From NCBI GenBank assembly GCA_018902385.1, contig JABSSW010000039.1, forward strand, positions 248,001-312,000: 64,000 nucleotides of DNA. The letters are read 5' to 3'. Source of the DNA: Physcia stellaris. Lineage: Eukaryota > Ascomycota > Lecanoromycetes > Caliciales > Physciaceae. The notes beneath the pieces were generated by a model, which was not told the DNA's origin, made no database searches, and saw nothing but the letters and a program-made list of their open reading frames with translations. The position numbers and the translations under genes are program-made. Positions 10,649-21,450 of this stretch are shown piece by piece (the first letter of the stretch is position 1; each line of letters begins with the position of its first letter).

Positions 10649-12448
10649 ATGGATCCTGTTTTCAGATTCCCCGCCTCTCCGGGCACGCCGTTGTTTCCGG
10701 TGTCGCCCGAACGCGCAAATCGACAACATCTCCCTCAATCTCCGTCCTTGCCAATGAACCTCGCAGATCCTTTCATAAGTCATGTGAAGGAGTCTTCGGA
10801 TGTGCAGGGAAAAGTTGCACAGTTCAATAACCTGAGCAAAGAAGCTACACAACGGCGCAAAGATAATGAAGCTGCCCTCAAGAGAGCTGTCTTGGGCAGG
10901 GAGGAGGCCGAGAGCGAGGCTCGAAGAACCAAAGAGGAGAGCAACATACTTAGGAAAGAAATTGAGGAAGGGCGAGGGAGGGAGCGAAGGGTTGGAGAGA
11001 GATTGGAGGCTCTGATGGTACTGACTCACATCCCAGCCCGAGGAAAGTAAGCTCACGGTATATCGCAGGAGGAACTACAGCGGACAAAGGAGACCCATGC
11101 ACACTCTCAAAACTTGTACGAGAAGGAAGTCCGAAGAGCGAGAAAGGAAGCTTTCAAGTCTTCGAGCTCGCTAGTAAAACTGCAAGAGGAGTTGAAGACT
11201 GCGAGAAACAGGTTCACCCTAATGAGGGAAGAAGTAGAAGTACAGCGGAGAAAAGTCGAGGTTCGAGAACAGGAGGCATTCGCGGCGCAATACCAGACTG
11301 TTGGGCTGCAGGAGGAGCTGGACAGGATCAGGCAACAACTCAAGACTATTGAAGAGGAGAGGGATGCCTTGAGGACAAGCTTAAAGGAGGAAGAAGTCGC
11401 CCGTATAGCAGCGGAAGGGAAGATACCTTTACCAATATCTCGAGAGCCTGATGAGTTCTCTTCGCCTAAGAAGAAGAAGCAAGACGTCCTGAAAGATAAC
11501 GACGAGCCGGGGACAATGGACGACTCGGCAAAGGTTGTCATATTGCGAGCAGCCTACAAACGTGAAGCACGAAGGAGGAAAGAAGCGGATGACCACATTC
11601 ATTTCATGAAGATGGAATGCCAATTCCGATGTTGCCCTTGCCGCCTCGCAGAGAACCAGGGGAAATCGTATGTACATGACGAAAGCGCCGCCGAGAAGAT
11701 GGCAGCAATTGCAAGCAAATTTGATCAGTCGTCTCAAGAGGAACCCACCAAGTCCACTCAAGTAGAGATTGCGGACAAAGAAAGTACTATTCAGCTCCCA
11801 GAGAATACCCTACCAGCGGCCACGCCTGAGCAACTGTCGAACGCGCTGCCTTCCGAGCAAAGTGAGTCTCCATCAACAGCGAGGACGCCCAGGTTTCAGG
11901 CCCCAAGTGCACCAGCTACACCCCAAAGCTCTTCAGCGCAGGAAGAATCAGAGTCTCTGATCCAATTCTCGCCTACCTCAGGGACTTTCCGCGCAGCTCA
12001 AATACCGCCCATTCCATCCTCCCCACACGAGAGCTCGCCAACGCACGGAATCCCCCAAACCCCAACCGCCCTACTCCGCTTCTCCCCACAGTTCCCTACC
12101 ACCTCCACAACAATCCCCATTCCTCTCCCAGAAGAGACGACTCCATCAGCACCCAGCCCGCCCAAACTGCGCTTCCCAACAACGCCTCGCCCCTTACCCA
12201 TCCCTCCACCCCACACCACTCAAGTCTCCAACGTCACAACCACCTTCATCCCGCTCGCGGTTGCTGAAAGCCCTGCTGCGCCTTTTACCCCCAGCGCGAC
12301 GATGTCGAGAGAGGAAGCGCTGGAGCAGATCCGTCAGCGGAGGGGCCGGGCGAGAAGTATTGCTGCGGGCCACACGACACCGAGGAAGCAGCTGGTTGAT
12401 CTGGGCGGATTGAGGAGAGATATTAGTGCTCCTGCTGGAAAAGTGTGA
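10649..12448 (+). CDS. coiled-coil protein of unknown function
   Basis: Two exons, 10649-11017 and 11069-12448, across a 51-nt GT-AG intron (phase 0), give 582 residues. The N-terminus is short and Pro-rich (FPASPGTPLFPVSPERANRQ). From about residue 45 to 240 there is a long charged heptad region rich in Glu, Arg, Lys and Gln, a clear coiled coil running across the splice. Then come a basic SPKKKKQ patch, an ILRAAYKREARRRKEADDH helix and a Cys-rich CQFRCCPCRLAE motif. The last ~220 residues are Ser/Pro/Thr-rich and disordered, closing with MSREEALEQIRQRRGRARSI and a basic tail. I do not recognise the family with certainty. The layout suggests a structural or scaffold protein, perhaps of the spindle or cytoskeleton, but that is inference. 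No transmembrane segment or signal peptide. Confidence 0.8.
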
Positions 12449-13012
12449 TAACCAAGCGACGCTATAGATACGACGGAGATTAAGGCTGTACTGTGTATAT
12501 TCGAACTCGTTTCTTAGTGAGTGAATCTGTGATTGGTGGATGTTAGACTGGTCGATATTAATATTCTCGTTAGGACTGTACATGTTTTCGGGTGATGGTT
12601 CCCGTGCTCCATGGATACTGTCGGCTTCGATGAACGTACCTTAGGACACCTTCGCATGCTAAGTATCCACGCTGGGTGTCAAAACCATGTAAACCGGTAT
12701 TGACAAGGGCAAGTGCTGTTCATGAGCACTTACTGATCTCTCGTTGAATCACCGATATCTTTGATTTCTGAAATTGCTCTCTATGCGTCTCCGTTGCTGT
12801 CAATTTCTCCCTTCTTCGACATCGTGTCGGAAAATGAAAATTCCCATTATGCACAAATCACTCAACTCATAACGCATGATCTAAATACACATTCTCCGCC
12901 CGAACCTCAACGAGGAGATAGAAAACAGAACCTCTAGAGGTCTCAGCAGTAGGCCAGGGAGACCAATCTGTCTGAGAAAGGGTCTTCCTAGGGGGTAGTA
13001 TCACGCGCGTCC
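12449..13012. other. intergenic, no gene seen
   Basis: 3' flank of the coiled-coil gene up to the family-1 element at 13013. No coding signal and no repeats noticed. Confidence 0.4.
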
Positions 13013-13248
13013 TATCCCATGGTCTGGTAATAGGTAAGTGGTGCTAAACTTTAGGATGCATCGACAGATCTACGATTACCCGACTTTGGGCGAAACCAGA
13101 AGATGATGTTGTCTTCACGTCATTTTCATACCGTCTTCATGTCATCTTCATATGCTTTGTGCCAAACACGGGTAAGCGTGTTATCATATTGGGTGTATCG
13201 ATGGCGATGCATGGGAGGCAAGATAGCACCACACCAGACCATGGGATA
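13013..13248 (+). mobile_element. MITE family 1, copy B (best preserved)
   Basis: 236 bp bounded by inverted repeats TATCCCATGGTCTGGT and ACCAGACCATGGGATA. The outer TA on each side fits a TA target duplication, as in Tc1/mariner-type elements. The middle holds CTTCAT-rich short repeats and CTTTGTGCCAAACACGGG, shared with copies C and D. No ORF; non-autonomous. Confidence 0.85.
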
Positions 13249-13705
13249 CAGAGCTCTCAACCTCCCAGCCTAGCGACGCATTCAGTGGCACGTACGCTCA
13301 GCCCTCAAGCTTTGGTTTGCCCATTCACGGTACTATCACTGAACAGGTAATTCATCAGGCGTTGACGGTGCGCAATCGGGTGAATGATTGAGGGGCTGTT
13401 GTTCCATTCCTACCAGGAAAGATTGTGAAGGGAAGCCATGGTCGTGAATGAGCTTGGCACTATAGGCAGAATGCTCCTTGTAGGGGCATCGGTGACAGCA
13501 GCCGGTGGGGAATACCCAGCCTGTGAACTGTCTCAGTGACTGCGAGGAATCACTCACCTCTCTACCTATTGCCTTGGCGGGTGAAAGACTCTCTCTTGAT
13601 CTCTTTGTCTTCTGGATCTCTTAGCTTTCTGCATCCCTTAAGGTTCTGCATTTGCATGAATCTGTAGATCAGCTGTGGGCAGCGTCTACGGTGACAGACA
13701 CCACA
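13249..13705. other. upstream region of the kinase gene
   Basis: 457 bp between the family-1 element and the kinase start at 13706; likely promoter and 5' UTR. No other gene seen. Confidence 0.35.
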
Positions 13706-15002
13706 ATGGCCGGCACCCTTTTGCAGAATTCTTCGATAACCGACAAGGGAATAAAAGGTACAGTAACTGAGATATGGACACCTCCAACATTTTCGGCAGG
13801 CAAAGTTCCTCATGTTATATCAGGCACAAGAAACGATCAAGAGATAGAGGGCGACTTCCCACTGGATCAAATCGTGATTGATCGTAAGTAAGGCGAGCCT
13901 GGCCAAGGCAATCTTGTCTAATTCGTCCCCAAGAGCTTCCACCAGGCACACAGATCCATTCCAGCGATCGATGTGGTGCACCTGTATGGACTGTGACGGC
14001 CAGAATCACTGCAACAGCTGCGGACGGCGAGCCTAAAAGTTTCTTCTTGAAGGTACTCGCCTATGATAACGTTATAACCATCATACTAAAATCATCCTAG
14101 TGTGCCGAGGATGCTCAAGGGAAGGCTATGTTAGAAGGCGAATACCATTCCATGTGCGAATTGTACAAGGCGGCGCCAGGCTTTGTGCCTAAGCCGTACA
14201 CATGGGGCAAGCTCAATGTCTCCAGTCCTGATACCTATTATTTCCTATGCGACTTCATTGAGATGACGGACCAGAACCCGGATCCCGTCCAGCTCTGCAC
14301 TAAACTGGTCGAAATGCACCGAGCCAGTGTATCTCCAACCGGAAAGTTTGGTTTCCATGTCAATACTTGCCAAGGTAACCTCGCTCAGCGAACGGCGTGG
14401 AATCCAAGCTGGGTGGACTACTATACTCAGCTAGTCAGAGGTGCCATGCGGCTGAACATCGAGATCAACGGTAATTGGAAGAACTTGGAGCAATGTGTAG
14501 ATCGGTTGATCTCACACGTAGTACCCCAAGTCCTTGGACCCTTGGAATCAAACGGACGAACCGTCAAACCGTGCTTGATCCATGGAGACCTTTGGGACGG
14601 CAACATTGGAACTGACTCTAAGACCGGGGAGATCTACGTCTTTGACGCCAGTGCGCACTACGCGCACAATGAGATGGAGATAGCGATGTGGCGTGGAAAA
14701 TTCAACAGAGTGGTTAATTCGAAGGTTTATATGGACATTTATCTCAGCCAAATGGGTGTCAGCGACCCGGTGGAACAGTTCGATGATCGCAGTAGGATAT
14801 ACAGTGTTTATCACACTCTCCATGAATCTGCATGCCATAATGGGTCAAGCTTTCGAGACCAGTGAGTCGCTCTGCAAGGCTGCAATTGCAACGGCAAGAT
14901 GACAACTGACCCATGCTTAGGTGTTATGAAAACTTGAATTACCTTATTGACAAGTATGCTCCTTTTTCGGAGGGAGAATCCGGTTTGAAGGATGAACGAT
15001 AA
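13706..15002 (+). CDS. Fructosamine/ketosamine-3-kinase-like phosphotransferase
   Basis: Four exons by eye: 13706-13883, 13934-14052, 14101-14861 and 14921-15002 (379 residues), with GT-AG introns of 48-59 nt. Each splice restores family motifs: DFPLDQIVIDQLPPGTQI, SSDRCGAPVWTVTARI, GEPKSFFLKCAEDAQG. The kinase fold shows FFLK (ATP-site Lys), GEYHSMCELYKAAPGFVPKP, YYFLCDFIEM, the catalytic loop CLIHGDLWDGN and the metal-binding block VFDASAHYAHNEMEIAM (family FDPASFYGH). The family phosphorylates sugar-derived adducts on amines so that they fall off proteins; many fungal paralogues have unknown substrates. The DPA to DAS change is a small departure, with the Asp kept. The first 30 residues are weakly conserved, so the start is the least certain point. 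Family-1 elements lie on both sides. Confidence 0.85.
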
Positions 15003-15122
15003 GCATGAGGCCAATACTATATTATGCCAGCTGTATGGTAGTTCAGCAGATGTTCTTTCAAATTGGGAAAGTCACTACAGCGAAGCATGGGTCCAATTGA
15101 AGGCTTTCCGTGTCGGCGAGCG

Positions 15123-15332
15123 TATCCCATGGTCTGGTGTGGTGCTATCTTGCCTCCCATGCATCGTCATCGATACACCCAATATGATAACACGCTTACC
15201 CGTGTTTGGCACAAAGCATATGAAGACGACATGAAGACAACGTCATCTTCTGGTTTCTCCCAAAGTCGGGTAATCGTAGATCTGTCGGTGGATTCTAATA
15301 ATAAGCACCACTTATTACCAGATCATGGGATA
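15123..15332 (-). mobile_element. MITE family 1, copy C (inverted)
   Basis: 210 bp with ends TATCCCATGGTCTGGTGT and ACCAGATCATGGGATA. The interior is the reverse complement of copy B (for example GTAATCGTAGATCTGTCG against CGACAGATCTACGATTAC), so it lies in the opposite orientation and forms an inverted pair with copy B around the kinase gene. Confidence 0.85.
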
Positions 15333-15589
15333 CCTTGACTTTAGCATGTGATCTCGCTACATAATCGAAATCATTGGTCAATTGAGATTGTGGCTCTTGG
15401 ACAGGCTGAGGTCTGCCAGTCCACAGCTCCCGAACATACATGGTACTTAGGATGACTCGGGCGGAGTGATCTCTTACTGAGAACCTCTGAGATCCTTGTG
15501 CAATAGCCAGGTGATATCTTTCAAAGCTCTCGCTGCATCGAACACTCAGCTATAAGGGAGTGCCGCGATCGTCGGACTGTGCTTTACGG

Positions 15590-15821
15590 ACAGGTACTCT
15601 TACTCATCCTCATCACATCTGCTTTTTGAATATACCGAGAGATCCACGATTACCCGGCTTAGGACGAAGGCAGAAGCTGATGCTTCTTTCATGTCGTCTT
15701 CATATCATCTTCATATCGTCTTCATACGCCTTGTGCCAAACACGGGTACGTGTCTTGTCGTATCGGATGTATTGATGGCGATGTTTGGGGAACGGATAGC
15801 ACCACACCAGACCATGGGATA
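15590..15821 (+). mobile_element. MITE family 1, copy D (left end eroded)
   Basis: The right end ACCAGACCATGGGATA and the interior (CCACGATTACCCGGCTT, GTGCCAAACACGGGTA) match copy B in the same orientation. The left inverted repeat is not recognisable, so its start is set by comparison with copy B. CTTCATATC-type short repeats are expanded here. Confidence 0.75.
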
Positions 15822-16280
15822 ATCTTCATCAACGGAAACCATGGGACTGTTGAGCGACATGCTCTGTAATGATCAAGTGAATGCGCCTAGAGATCGCATC
15901 GTCCTCTCTCCCATACCTTCTCCACAGACTAAAGAGCAGACATAGTCTAAGGAGAAGAGGCCATCTACAGCTGACGATGACATCTCGCAAGCTCCTGCGC
16001 CACAGCATTCTCACATCACAAAAAGCTAGAAACGCTTAATAGTCTTCATAATTACCTTCGCAACCACCTTCTCCCCTTTGTCGTCGTTCATCTTCTTCCT
16101 AGCAATTGGAGCCTTATTTCAAGATCTGCACGTATCAATCGAGAAAATCAACCTTACCCTAACCTCCTACATGATTGTCTCAGTTAATCAGACCCCTGGC
16201 TAGCCTAAAAGCCAGCATTTCTCGCCAGAGGGTCTGAGCCCAAAATCGGGTAAACCCTTGTTTTGAACCTTCCCGACTGC
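15822..16280. other. intergenic up to the AT-rich border
   Basis: GC-balanced DNA without a recognisable gene. Base composition drops sharply at about 16.28 kb. Confidence 0.4.
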
Positions 16281-16535
16281 AATATTACCAAAAAAGAATT
16301 CAACTAGTCATAATTTCGTGTATTCTCTGAAAGATTGAACGAAATTTTGAAATAACGCAATACCGACTCTGGCAAATAGAATTAACGTTGCACAATTCTT
16401 GAAATGAAGTCATTCGATTTTTTGACAATGAAGTCATTCGATCTTTTGACATGAGATAAGCAATATCGTGCTTTCAGATTCAACGTCAAAACGGATTTTA
16501 ACAACTCGAACTTTTGATGTATGTTTTGTGACACT

Positions 16536-17010
16536 TGTACAATTTATGTGCGAAATTATGTAAACATTATATCATGATGTTGTTGAGTTTCACAGACTTA
16601 ATGATCAAGTTGTATGATTATCTCAATATGAGAAAAATAGTCTGTGTAACTTCGTCTCAGATATTCGACAATATCATAATATTTTCATCTTTTTCAATAT
16701 ACGATTCAATCGACTGTCGTTTTTGAACATTCTTCTGATCAATTGTACAATTCATCACATTGAATCTCAGAAGAAAGCGAAGAAATAACGTTGATTTAAG
16801 CGTTGACGAAGTAGTGTAAACACATTGTTATTTCATCTCGTGTATTAAACAATATCATATCACTACTATTTTTTTCAATATAAAATTCAATTAGCTGCTA
16901 TTATTGGGAATGCTTCTATCCAATTGTACAATTTATTCTATTGAATCTCAAAACGAAGCAGAGAGATGACATCGACTTAAATGTCGATGAAATGATGAAA
17001 ATTTGACATA
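16536..17010 (+). repeat. diverged tandem repeats, units ~207 and ~180 bp
   Basis: TTGTACAAT recurs at about 16535, 16743 and 16923. Each is followed by related sequence (ATTGAATCTCA, then AAG/GAAG-rich, then CAATATA.AATTCAAT). Units two and three align over most of their length. Confidence 0.6.
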
Positions 17011-17171
17011 CAATTGAGATTCTGATAATCAATTTCACAGAGATGATCATAATCTCATGTATGTACATTTTTCATGCTCATGTTTATATCGCTCATCAAC
17101 TGTGTGCTCGAAGAACTCGATTTCTCTTTTGTTGACGTTGACACTGACGAGAAGTTTTGTGACTCAGAATT

Positions 17172-19041
17172 TCAAAAGTTTCTCATTTGAATTTTTTCGT
17201 TGTATTTGTTCACGTTGACATCAAAGTTCGCAGCGTCGCTTTTGAGCAAATCTGCGACGATGTAAGTCGAGAACAGACGTTTTTTCATATAACGCATGTC
17301 GCGATTTAACAGATCTAAAATCATTATTTGCAGATTCTCGAATATCGACTTGACTGAATGATTGTCTCGATAATATCGTTTCAAGAATTCATGAACGTTC
17401 AAACGAAGTTGCAAGTTATATGATATGATTAACGCAATTTCTTTGAGCAAATCGTCGAAACTTTTGATGAAATTTCGTCGAATTGTCAGATTTTTTTTGA
17501 GAATTTCATTGAGATATTCCAGTAGTCGATTCGTTTCAAAATATTTGTCATATGAACTTTGCAGATTGACAAAACTGTTGATCAACATTGTTTTCTGTAA
17601 TATCACGTTCGATGTTTCTGAACAATACAAATGTATAAGTCGAATCAGTTTCGTCGCGTAATTGAAAGTACTTTTTTTCGACGCTTGAAAAATAACGCAA
17701 GTATTTCGTAAAGCATGTCTTAGCAATTCAATATCATCGTATTTAATGGAGTGTCGCAGTTGAAAATATATTTTCATATGTCTAATAAAACGAAGATGAT
17801 TCTCGAAAACTTCGTTTTCGATTAAGAGAGCAGATTGCGCTCGAGAATTGAAGAAATGAACAATGTCAATCAGTTCATTCACGAGATTTTCATAGTTCGA
17901 AAGACGACGTCGTTTGAGTCATTTCTCGAACTTGAAAGCAGACTGTATGAAGTTGATGTTTCGTCGATTGTTGCACAATTGCATCATTACAGCGAAAATT
18001 CGCGTTTGATAGAAATGAATCAGAAACGTTTTCAGTTTGTTAAAATTTTGATCGATATTTACGTTATTGCGTTTTCAAGCATCAGCAGCAAATTGCAATG
18101 TGAATTCATTTGTCGACTTAAAATCATCTCAGTGATTTTTATGAATCAATCTCAGAAAATTCAAACGCAAATGTCAAAGATTCAAATTCGAAATCATTCA
18201 TTTTCGAGAATCATATGATTTTTCGACGTCACGTCGACAGTTTTGCATTGTCAATATTCGCAATATGATTTTCAAATCATCATAATAGAACAGAAAAATA
18301 TGATTTCACATTGAATCGTTGAGATTCTTTTTCAACTGTCGTTCTTCAATGTTTTCGTGAATCAATATATTGTTTTTCGTCGTGCTTTCGTTTTGCGACA
18401 CGAGAACTAAAGAATGCGATTTGATTTTATTATATGCAATTCGTTTGATTTCTGACATTTTCATCGATTTGTTACATTCGTCGAGTCTTTTTTTCGGAAA
18501 GTCTTGAGAAAATGTTGTTTTCAGATTTTCATGAACGAAGTGTCGACGACTCTGAACAATGATAAATAAACAATGACGAGAATCAAATATTGCGAGACAA
18601 ATTTATTTGACGAAATAATTTTTTCGTGTTTTCATTGATCACAACAATGTTTTGCACTCGTATTTTGTGATTCGATCATCACATATTTTGTCGTAAATCT
18701 CCATCTGAAATCATAATGACTTGAAATTGAAAAACGATGATGATATCGCGTTGAGTCTTTCGACTTTCTAATTTTTCGACGAATTTGTGATTTACAAAGT
18801 CGAAATTGTCATAAGATTTCGCTTGTTTTTCACTAGAAATGTTAAGACAAATCTCATTTTCTCTCAGTACGATTAAATGTCTGATCAAGCGTTGCGTCGT
18901 GCTATAGAAAACACACACGTTGAGAGTAGACAATACGTCAATTGTTTTTTTTTTGATTTTTGAATTCATCAAGTATAACGTCAGCGTTTTGATCAAGTCA
19001 CTACATTTAGAGTTTTGCATAGAGAACAGCAACATCGACAT
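17172..19041 (-). pseudogene. DUF6589-family gene, RIP-eroded
   Basis: Two minus-strand frames look like parts of one protein. At 19041-18679 the product has VLSTLNVCVFYSTTQRLIRH followed by SYDNFDFVNHK. This resembles the conserved block of fungal DUF6589 proteins (a 'gvcvSystv..li' helix, then 'yDNfdf'). At 17882-17172 are HALRNTCVIFQ, NYATKLIRLIHLYCSE and LINSFVNLQ...DRLLEYLN-like sequence, resembling the C-terminal DUF6589 helices. The 236-residue downstream piece has no Gly, Pro or Trp at all, the expected result of losing GG/CC dinucleotides. The part between (18678-17883) is not readable. DUF6589 genes are often multicopy in fungi and may travel with repeats; their function is unknown. 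The family call rests on memory of the motifs. Confidence 0.5.
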
Positions 19042-20018
19042 TCACATGATTTGTTTGATGTTCATGAATATGAGCTTTGAGAACGAATGATGCGATGATT
19101 TAGCAACGAAACTCAAGAATTTCATCAAAGAAGATGTTGTATTGCGTACGACATCAACAAGAGATTTCAATCTATCGATGAAGTTCAGAGTCTGAGTATT
19201 GAAATCGGGAAATTCTCAACGAAAATGTTTACTCTTCGTCAGTTTGATCAGCTTTTTTCGAAATTGATGTTGATATTTTGCATTTTCGTCGATTTTCAGC
19301 ATGTTGTCTCAATTCTGTTCGTCAAGTCGAGATAAAAAGTTGTTCTTCTTCTCGTTCAGCATCTCTTGATAGACGAATTTTCGAAATTGTAATCAGTATT
19401 TGCGATATCGTTTTTCTGAGTGATGTTTCGTCAGAGCACGCAGCAGATGATGCATGTTTATTTTTTTTTCATCATGTTCACGACGAATTGCAATTTGAAT
19501 TTTTGTGTAGTGAATGATTTACGATTCGACTTTCGAGAACGTTTGCGTTTGAGTTGAGAAAAAGTTCGAAAGTCAATCGATGTTTGAATATTTGAATTCA
19601 TGTTAAATGTTTGAGCTTGCGCAATAAAGAATTGTAATGATGAAAGCGAAATGTTGTAGAGATCGTTGACGTGATGAAAACAAGACGAAAAGTTGCGATG
19701 TGAAGAAAATTCGATTTCGTTTTAGCGTGAAATCTGATATCAGATCAAATTCAGAAATCTGATTTTCAGAACGCGAGTTTGTTCGCATACAACAAGCAGT
19801 TATTTGATCAATTGACAATTCTCTAATGATGTTGATTTTAATCTAGACTAATTGTACAATGACGACTATGTTGTCAATAAAGTAACTTGGCGTTGTTTCG
19901 TATGAAAATGACGATTTGAAATATTTGATATTGTTTGATTTGAGAGAAAGAATGCTTATACAGACACATGTCAAAGTTTACATCATTCATTACTCTTTCT
20001 GGTTCCCAAAACAGAAAT

Positions 20019-20370
20019 CGAAATAAATTAATAATTCAATTCACGATGTCATTTGCGCTTTCTAACGCTAAAACAAGAATTGTACAAATGCAGTGAATGA
20101 GACATATTTATAGCGAGTTCTTATATCACGTATGTTAGATGATATGAGCAAGCTCGTATGACTTTCTACGAAAAACGGAAATTGTTGAAATTAAGATGTT
20201 GTTGCTCTCTCGAAACGTGAATCGGAATAAATGAATTACTAAATTCACGATGTCATTTGAGCTGCTTGATGCTAATGAAAGAATTGTACAAATGCAGTGT
20301 ATTAAACATATTTACAATGAATTTTTATATCATGTATGTTAGATCATACGAGCAAACGTTTAGCGATTTG
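20019..20370 (+). repeat. diverged tandem repeat, ~204-bp unit, two copies
   Basis: Unit 1 starts at 20019 and unit 2 at 20223. Shared blocks: TTCACGATGTCATTTG, GAATTGTACAAATGCAGTG, ATATCA.GTATGTTAGAT. The second copy fades after about 150 bp. Confidence 0.7.
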
Positions 20371-20569
20371 CATAAAACTCTGACTGTACTCTCTGCGTGC
20401 GCATAAGTTTTCATTTCAATATCATTTTTGAGATTTTCATTCATCGATTTCTGCTCGTCTGATCGATGTTTGAGCGTTTTTAATGTTTGCTCTCTCGCTC
20501 TGTTTGTCAATGACTTTTATTTTGAATGAAGAGTGAATAAGAGCGACGCGCTCGTATTGACGAATGAAA

Positions 20570-21450
20570 AGAAATAGAATCGTGACAAGATAAAGACGAT
20601 GTGATCGAAAAAATTGAAGAAAAAAGAGAATAAATTGAAAGAAACGAAGAATAAAAGAAATAAAAAAACGAAAAGAATGTATCGACAGACTTTTTGAATT
20701 TTGTTGATGAGAAAAAGAAGAGAAGAAGAAAAAAAAGAAAAAAATGAAAAAAAAAGAGACGCGTAGAACTTTTTGAATGGCGCATCGTGTTTATATATGC
20801 AAATAAAAAATCAATATTCTAATGAAACGAATCTGATTGAATGGTCTAGCGATTAAAACTGTAAATAAACATTTTTCATTCATAAAATCGCTGATTCGAA
20901 TCGTATGATGAGCAACTGAACAAAATGCAATTGAGATTTCATTCATGAAACTAAAAGTCAGAACGTAATCGTAAAACAAAATCTGACGATGAATCTCGAT
21001 TTGAAACATCTGTTTGACTAATTGAGAGTCTTCGCTAATATGTGATGTATAACAGGCAATAAACATTACTTTTTTTGATTTGACAATGTTGAAGAGCAAG
21101 ATTTCGAGTTGAAAATCAGAATTTCGTGCTGAAAATCAGAATTTCGATGCACAGAACACGAGACTGAAAAGAAGAATGATCGAGATGCTTGATTGAACAA
21201 TGATGATTGCGAAGACGTAATTGAAGATGAAAAATCATGACAAAACACGAGCGATGTGATCGTATGAATTGATGTCGAGAAGAATTGTGACAGAATAAAA
21301 GCGAGATGATCGTATGAGCGAAGAAGTTGAAAGAGAAAAAGAAAAAAAAAAAAGAAGAAGAAGAAGAAAGAGAAGAAGAAAAAAGAAAAGAAAAAGTTGA
21401 AAGAGAAATTGAAAAAAATTGAAGAAATTGAATAAATTTCGCAAAAGAAA
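20570..21450 (+). repeat. purine-rich tracts (GAA/AAG)
   Basis: Plus-strand purine runs at about 20570-20760 and 21315-21430 (mostly A with G). On the other strand they read as Phe/Ser/Leu-rich frames, which I treat as low-complexity artefacts rather than genes. Confidence 0.6.
20842..20902 (+). other. tRNA-like A and B boxes (possible SINE or tRNA relic)
   Basis: TGGTCTAGCGATTAAAACTG (20842-20861) resembles a tRNA D-arm/A box and GATTCGAATC (20893-20902) a T-arm/B box, at tRNA-like spacing. The acceptor stem does not pair convincingly. It may be a mutated tRNA gene or the head of a tRNA-derived SINE. Confidence 0.35.
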
